Shown here: one piece after another, positions 59,560 to 64,000 of the stretch
Layout of the letters: every line of letters starts with the position of its first letter
Position numbering within the stretch: the stretch's first letter is position 1
From: Lindgomyces ingoldianus
Taxonomy: Eukaryota > Ascomycota > Dothideomycetes > Pleosporales > Lindgomycetaceae
Direction of reading: 5' to 3'
Assembly: GCF_010093535.1 (NCBI RefSeq)
Contig: NW_022985165.1
Location: 1,820,996-1,884,995, forward strand
Length of the DNA: 64,000 nt
Notes under the pieces: model-generated
The model's input: the letters and a program-made list of their open reading frames with translations, nothing else
The model's database searches: none
What the model was told of the DNA's origin: nothing
Position numbers and translations under genes: made by a program

Positions 59560-60023
59560 TAGAAGACAGCAGCTTAAAAGAGAACACGTCCCTAGCTGCT
59601 AAAAAAGGCACCCTGTAATTATTAAATAGCAGCAATGCACAAAGACGGAACTCTAGAGACGCTAGCTAAGGAGAAGGAAAACCAGCAGCCTTTGCCTTAA
59701 GTGCTTTAATTTTATCTAATAATAAAAGGTTTTTTTTTAGATACTTTACTTTTTAATCTTAAAAGCTTGCTAGCTGCTTTTTAAAACGCAGTTTCTTTAA
59801 AACTAGAACAGCTTTTTTTTTCTTATACTAATAGTTTCTCAGTCTAAACCTTCATTAAGTTACTTAATAGTTTTAACTATTCTCTCTTAAAACACTCTTA
59901 GGCAGCATCTAAAACAAAGGCATTACATCTACTGCTTTTTCTTACACACTCTACGCACTTGTCTAATAACAAAGTTAGCACATAAGAAGATCTAGAGGAG
60001 CAACACAGTCTATAAGAGTGCAT
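59560..60023 (-). pseudogene. Antisense reading frame in the E6 3' region
   Basis: Same position and strand as in E2. From ATG at 60023-60021 the minus strand reads MHSYRLCCSSRSSYVLTLLL and then DKCVECVRKSSRC (about 59970-59932, C-x2-C-x6-C), followed by a Lys/Leu-rich helical stretch with YLKKNLLLLDKIKALKAKAA (about 59735-59676). Stops fit former Gln/Trp codons. Amino-acid similarity to the E2 frame despite third-position changes argues that it was once translated. Function unknown; half a Zn2Cys6-like Cys pattern is the only clue. Confidence 0.5.
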
Positions 60024-60219
60024 CTTTGCGCAGCAGAGAGAATTAAGGCAGGAAGCAGCTTGTAAACAACAAATTTAACTCTACTATTAAGGCATAGTTA
60101 ATAAGAATAAACCTTTATAAAGCGTTTATAGAAGGGGACTTATAGGTAATAAAGAAATTCTAACACTTACAGCAGAGTAGGCAGAACAGTAAGGACGCTG
60201 CTAGAGAGAGGGACCTGCG

Positions 60220-60856
60220 TGTTACAATCTACAACTAGATTAACTAAAAACTAGTTAATGTGCTCTACTACCTAAACAACTAGGCATAGAACCTCTTTAT
60301 ACTTAGAAAGAAAAAGCTAGTTTAAGAAGGTAGAGACTTAGGCAAGGAACTATATAAGAATTAAATTGCCTAATAGAAGCACTGCACAAAGAATTGCAGT
60401 AAGCGTAGGTCTTAGTAAGCTAAGGCTATAATTACTGCACAATAGATTGCAGTAAGTGCAACACTTAGCAGGCTAAGCCTGTAATTATTGCAGGAACAAG
60501 AGAGACATAAAAGAGGCTCTATAGACAAACCCTAGAGGGTGTGATTAAAGTTTAGTTTATTTTTACATAGACTAAGTAGCATTCTAGCTTTACAATAAGC
60601 TGCAATCCTAACTGTATATCTTGCACTATATATACCTCCACTTCTGTCCCCTCTTAGACTGTTTAACCTAGCGCCTATACTACTGTCTAAGGGCAAACCA
60701 CAATTTAGCCATCCCTCTCCCTCTCTCTCTCACCCGAGCCATACCAAGGACCGTACACCCGAGGCAGGCTCCCCTACAAGTTCTCTCAATCACATATAGG
60801 CCCGCGTGCTCGAGGCATCCTGTAAAGAAGGACCCTGTCAAGCAAGAATTGTAACA
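60220..60856 (+). repeat. E6 3' LTR
   Basis: 637 bp, TGTTACAATC...TTGTAACA, preceded by a polypurine tract (AGAGAGAGGGA). The outer 200 bp are C-rich and intact, with a CTCTCCCTCTCTCTCTC run at about 60713-60730. The core AGTTTATTTTTACATAGACT then AAGTAGCAT (about 60555-60585) and ACTATATATACC are shared with the other chromoviral LTRs. Confidence 0.87.
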
Positions 60857-61219
60857 ATATATAGGCGGATAGCTGTATACAACACGCCCTCTAGCTTAAA
60901 CAGTGGAACAAGAGAGGTAAAACAACCTTAACACACTCTCTCCTAGCCTAAGCAATAGAACTTAGAGACAGATCTAAATATAAGGTAGCCTTTGTAATAG
61001 GCGCACTGCCTAAATACTCTTTGCTAAGCGTAGAAATTAAACATATAGTACTTAAAGATAATGCGTTTTAATTAGTAAGCAGGGGTGTAAAAATCTTTAT
61101 ACGCTAACTATCTACACTACGCTGTAAACTAGGCTTATAACTGTTGCGTTTTGCTAAAAGGTTAACCTTCTAGCTTGCACAGCAGAAGAATATATATAGG
61201 CGGATAGCTGTAGGCGACA
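60857..61219. mobile_element. Possible miniature LTR element (TRIM-like), left repeat cut by E6
   Basis: The right repeat, 61142-61219 (78 bp, TGTTGCG...GGCGACA), ends with ATATATAGGCGGATAGCTGT...GGCGACA. The same end, ATATATAGGCGGATAGCTGT followed by ATACAACA, appears at 60857-60884, where E6 cut the left repeat. The interior is only 257 bp (60885-61141); one plus-strand stretch reads YKVAFVIGALPKYSLLSVEI without a recognisable domain. The reconstructed size of about 410 bp would suit a terminal-repeat retrotransposon in miniature. The left target site is lost, so this stays tentative. Confidence 0.4.
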
Positions 61220-61692
61220 TTATAATTAATGTTTATAAAAATAAAGATTTAAAAGCATATAAATAGTTTACTAACTTTTATAGTTAAGGCATTTAATAGA
61301 GGTTTAAAGAGAGTAGTAATTATTATATATAAGCTAGTATTAGTATAAGAAAAGATTACTAAGCTTTAAGTAGCTAATAAAGCAGCTATATAATATAAGT
61401 TATATAAAAAAAAGTAAAAAAAAGCTTTAATAGTTTAAAAAAGCTTATACTTAACACCTTTAAAGAAGTTTAAAGCGCGTAGTAATAAAAAAAGTAAAGA
61501 TGTAAGTGTAAGCTAAAATAAGTAAGCTATTCTAAAAGCACTACAAATAGTGTAATTAGACTAGGCATAACACGCAAATGTGTAAGTAAAAAGTAGAAGT
61601 AGTCTTTAAATAATATTCTAAAATGTACTATACTATATAGTGCTAGAGCAGGTTGTTATAGGCTATAATAGAGTTTATTATAGTGTAGTCTT
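61220..61692 (+). mobile_element. Fot1-type family A 3' fragment, uninterrupted by B
   Basis: Homologue of 44905-47300 without the B insertion: TTATAATTAATGTTTATAAAAA at 61220 gives the empty B site. It encodes the decayed transposase C-terminal tail. Cut at 61692 by a solo LTR (TSD GTCTT); the final TIR follows at 63722-63770. Confidence 0.78.
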
Positions 61693-61804
61693 TGTAACAA
61701 GGTAGGCACAGTCAACCACGTGGCCTTCTCTTGCTTATAGAGGTTTAGGCTAGACTAGAGACAACCGCTAGTGCTAGTGCTAGCCCTAGCATTATCTATA
61801 TATA

Positions 61805-63603
61805 CAGTCAACTCTCGATGGCGCGATGCGCGATATAACAATAATTCAATATAGCAATATTGTTTTAGCTTCTAAATTAATTTCCTACTAGAAATTTGCA
61901 ATTTATAATACTTACTATATTATAGGCTTTTTAATTAAATATTGTTATATTAAGAAAAGAAAATGCTACATATAGTAATTACTAATAAGCAGTAGTGTGC
62001 TTTGCAATAATAGTATTAACATTAAAAGCCCTCTTAGAGGCAGATTAATGTAATTAACTAGTTTAAGTAAAAATATAGCTATTAAATCTATTAGTTAATA
62101 GTATCTAAGTCTTTTTTAAAAATATAGCTACTTTAACAGTGCTAATAGCTCTGCTACTAACTACTTACATTAACAGTAGGCATAGTAGCCTATCCTAGAA
62201 GCTATTCTTTTTAACTAGTAGTAGCACCTTAAGAGCTCTAGCAGCAACGTCCCTAGTAATATTCTTATTAAGAAAGCAAAGGCTATCTAGCTGTAGATAC
62301 CTAATTATGTTAACCTTTCTATACTAGAGTTTAGCGCAGGCTAGCTTACTAACTTTAAGCAATGTTATAATATTAAGCTTTATAAGCATTATAGTAAGGC
62401 TACTTTAGTGCTAGCCTAAGCTAAGCAAAAAATAAGGGCTATTAGAACACTGTGTAGAGAGTACACAGAGAAGAATATATTTAATATAGACAAGACAGGC
62501 TTATATTAGCAGTAGGCGCTATTATTAGGCCTCTTAACTAGAGCTTAGCCTAGTAAAAAAAAATAAGAGCTAGATATTAATTATATACTGCTATAACTTT
62601 ACTAGCAGCTAGCGCTTTACTCTCTAGGCTATTAGAAAGGCAGCTAGGCTACATGCCCTACATTGTGTTAACTTTAAGGCTTTAGATGTCTAATAGTTGT
62701 TAAATCTAAAGGCGTAGATAAACTATATAGTTATAAAAGACTAGCTATAGGCCTTTTATTAGTAGATTAGGACTAGGACTATTCTACTACTTATAAACAA
62801 CTATAGCGCTTATATATTAAAGGTTAATCTAATGCTACCTCTACTAAATATCTATATTTAATAGCTACTAGTAAATTTTACTAGTATCTAATAGCTACTT
62901 AATTAAGGCGTAATTAGTTAATTTAAGCGCTGCTATAAAAAGCAGTAGATATGCTATATAGTTTTTAGCTATAAGTAAGGCGCTAATTTAGCTACTAAAG
63001 TTAACCTCTACTATGCCCTACGCTAGGCCTCTTAAGCCTAGTATAATAACTTTTATAGTAATATAGTCTATTACTACTTCTGCTAAGCTAGAATCTAGCC
63101 TACATAGGAACTAATCTATCTACCTACTCTAGAGGAGCAGCCTTAGTAGGAGCTAGAGAAGCTATAAAAACAGGTACAGCACACTAGCAGAATCTAGAAC
63201 ACTATAAGTTTTAAAAACTTCCTTAATCTTATTAATAAAAATAATAAGCCTAATTAATCTAACTTTCATATAGTAGACACTATTATAAGGTACAGCTAGC
63301 TGCTAGCTATAGTTAAAGAGAAATTAGAAGATAAAGAGGCTCCTGTACAGATACCTACCCTTACTAAGGCAGAGCAGGCTCTTAAGTTACTACTCTTATA
63401 TTAAGAACATATAGATAAGACAACTCCTTAGTAGATAAAAACTCTATAGCAGCTATATACTAAAGTAAAGGCTTAGAAATCTAAGCAGGCTGTCTAGGGC
63501 ACTCTAGATAGTTAGCTTACATAACTATTTTACTATAACAATATTTTAATATAACAATATAATCCTAGCTCCCTGTTTGTATCGCGCCACCGAGAGTTGA
63601 CTG
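61805..63603 (+). mobile_element. Pogo-type DNA transposon with CAGTCAACTCTCG ends
   Basis: 1799 bp, TA duplications at 61803-61804 and 63604-63605, TIRs CAGTCAACTCTCGATGGCGC and its near-inverse CGCGCCACCGAGAGTTGACTG. Just inside the TIRs are AATATAGCAATATTG-like and ATAACAATATTTTAATATAA repeats. The plus strand encodes a broken transposase of the pogo/Tigger type, distinct from the Fot1-type families A and B. Confidence 0.9.
62120..63510 (+). pseudogene. Pogo-type transposase relic
   Basis: Plus strand. DNA-binding (CENP-B-like HTH) region about 62120-62440 by position; CVESTQRRIY at about 62450. First-Asp block EYIFNIDKTGLY (about 62470-62505, Asp kept). Intermediate block KAARLHALHCVNFKALDV (about 62636-62690). 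Second block RTILLLINNYSAY (about 62776-62815, Asp now Asn). Third block LLN-GVI (about 62893-62913, Asp now Asn, Gln now stop). A C-terminal tail with EKLEDKEAPVQIPTLTKAEQ is open at about 63320-63385. Two catalytic residues are lost, so it is inactive. Confidence 0.82.
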
Positions 63604-63721
63604 TATATTATACTATGCGAGAATACTTAGCTTAAGTATTCTCATGCGTATCTTTTAGTACAGTGGGGAAAGTCGTATAGTATTGGCTTGGCAGGCAGAG
63701 CGCCTACCTTATTACAGTCTT

Positions 63722-63770
63722 AGCAAAAGTAAGCGACTCAGGTGTTAAGCAACTCGCTTGTAGTGTATGT
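63722..63770 (+). repeat. Family A 3' terminal inverted repeat, separated end
   Basis: AGCAAAAGTAAGCGACTCAG...TAGTGTATGT followed by TA at 63771-63772. It is the terminal 49 bp of the family A fragment at 61220, cut off by the solo LTR insertion. Confidence 0.8.
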
Positions 63771-63772
63771 TA

Positions 63773-64000
63773 TGTAGTCTTACTCTCTCTTTACTATCTA
63801 AAAGGTTATAGTTATTCTTATCTTTAAAGCATAGCTTTAAGTATAGAAATATATATATATATACTGTGTTTTAGCGTGTAATGCACAACCTCGCGTAATG
63901 CACAGTTCTGCGCGAAGCTGTTAAAACTTCAACTACCTCTCTCTTAACTAATATAGGCAGTATTAAGGCTGCTTTAGAGTTGCTAAAATTGCTAAAACCT
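63773..64000. other. Unassigned right end; possible start of another DNA transposon
   Basis: A short (AT)n run (about 63848-63862) precedes TACTGTGTTTTAGCGTGTAATG and a near-repeat GCGTGTAATGCACA / GCGTAATGCACA (63874-63904). A TA followed by such a GC-rich repeat resembles a Tc1/mariner-type end, with its partner beyond the window. No gene is recognised. Confidence 0.25.

Larger units (their letters stand above)
57356..60856 (+). mobile_element. Chromovirus E6, 3' half
   Basis: Plus-strand gypsy element starting abruptly inside RT and ending in a 637-bp 3' LTR at 60220-60856. LTR and pol are related to, but distinct from, E1/E2 and E3. The 5' half is missing, lost together with the left end of E3. 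ATATA after the LTR (60857-60861) is the expected target duplication, without a left partner. Confidence 0.85.
61693..63716. repeat. Solo LTR carrying a pogo-type transposon
   Basis: TGTAACAAGGTAGGC...GCCTACCTTATTACA with TSD GTCTT at 61688-61692 and 63717-63721. Without the nested transposon it is about 223 bp. The ends form a 15-bp imperfect inverted repeat around TG/CA. GTGCTAGTGCTAGCCCTAGC is a short internal repeat (about 61774-61793). No second copy in the window. RIP is weak. Confidence 0.7.

Noticed and set aside
1..64000. A cellular gene, tRNA, rRNA or secondary-metabolite gene hidden among the repeats
   Set aside because: No intact coding region, intron-bearing gene pattern or RNA gene box was found; all long homologies were to transposable elements. 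A divergent small gene in the unassigned stretches (705-1081, 47303-47584, 63773-64000) cannot be excluded.

Overview
This window looks like an AT-rich, gene-free heterochromatic block from a filamentous ascomycete (Pezizomycotina). Almost every stretch is TpA-rich and CpG-poor, and the reading frames of recognisable transposon proteins are broken by UAA/UAG stops and by Asp-to-Asn, Cys-to-Tyr and His-to-Tyr changes. This is the C-to-T/G-to-A pattern left by repeat-induced point mutation (RIP). I see no cellular gene, tRNA, rRNA or CRISPR array. The species cannot be told from the sequence. Most of the long open frames are shadows in LTRs or antisense to transposon genes.

The main structure is one nested stack of retrotransposons, each insertion marked by its own 5-bp target duplication (TSD). 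A minus-strand Ty1/copia element, C2, was hit by a second, C1 (footprint 2707-44798, TSD GAATC). C1 then received Ty3/gypsy elements G1a (2732-8392, CTAGC) and G1b (11019-16678, AATAT), two Fot1/pogo-type DNA elements (18586-19685 and 20332-21438, TA sites), and the chromovirus E1 (22490-44723, GTGAC/GTAAC). E1 received a 218-bp solo LTR (23350-23567, CCTTT) and a copia element, C3 (29376-43737, GCTTC). C3 received a second chromovirus of the E1 family, E2 (35240-42915, GTAAG).

Right of the stack (44799-50885) are Fot1-type DNA transposons: two full-length family B copies (44921-46780 and 48111-49955), the second inserted in a foldback family A element (47587-50532), followed by an array of AGTAATTACT palindromes. 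Next come a minus-strand chromovirus, E3 (50886-57355), with one LTR, and the 3' half of a plus-strand chromovirus, E6 (57356-60856). The right end holds a possible miniature LTR element (60857-61219), a family A 3' fragment split by a solo LTR (61693-63716), and a second pogo-type transposon (61805-63603) inside that LTR. The left end (1-1584) holds the 5' part of a family A transposon and the end of an unidentified LTR element.

The least expected signal is a degraded reading frame on the strand opposite to pol, lying between the chromodomain and the 3' LTR in E1, E2 and E6. It starts with a C-x2-C-x6-C motif and is recognisably similar in the diverged E2 and E6 copies. Other points of note are GC-rich, RIP-free islands at the outer edges of many elements and a 1-kb GC-rich segment at the 3' end of C3.
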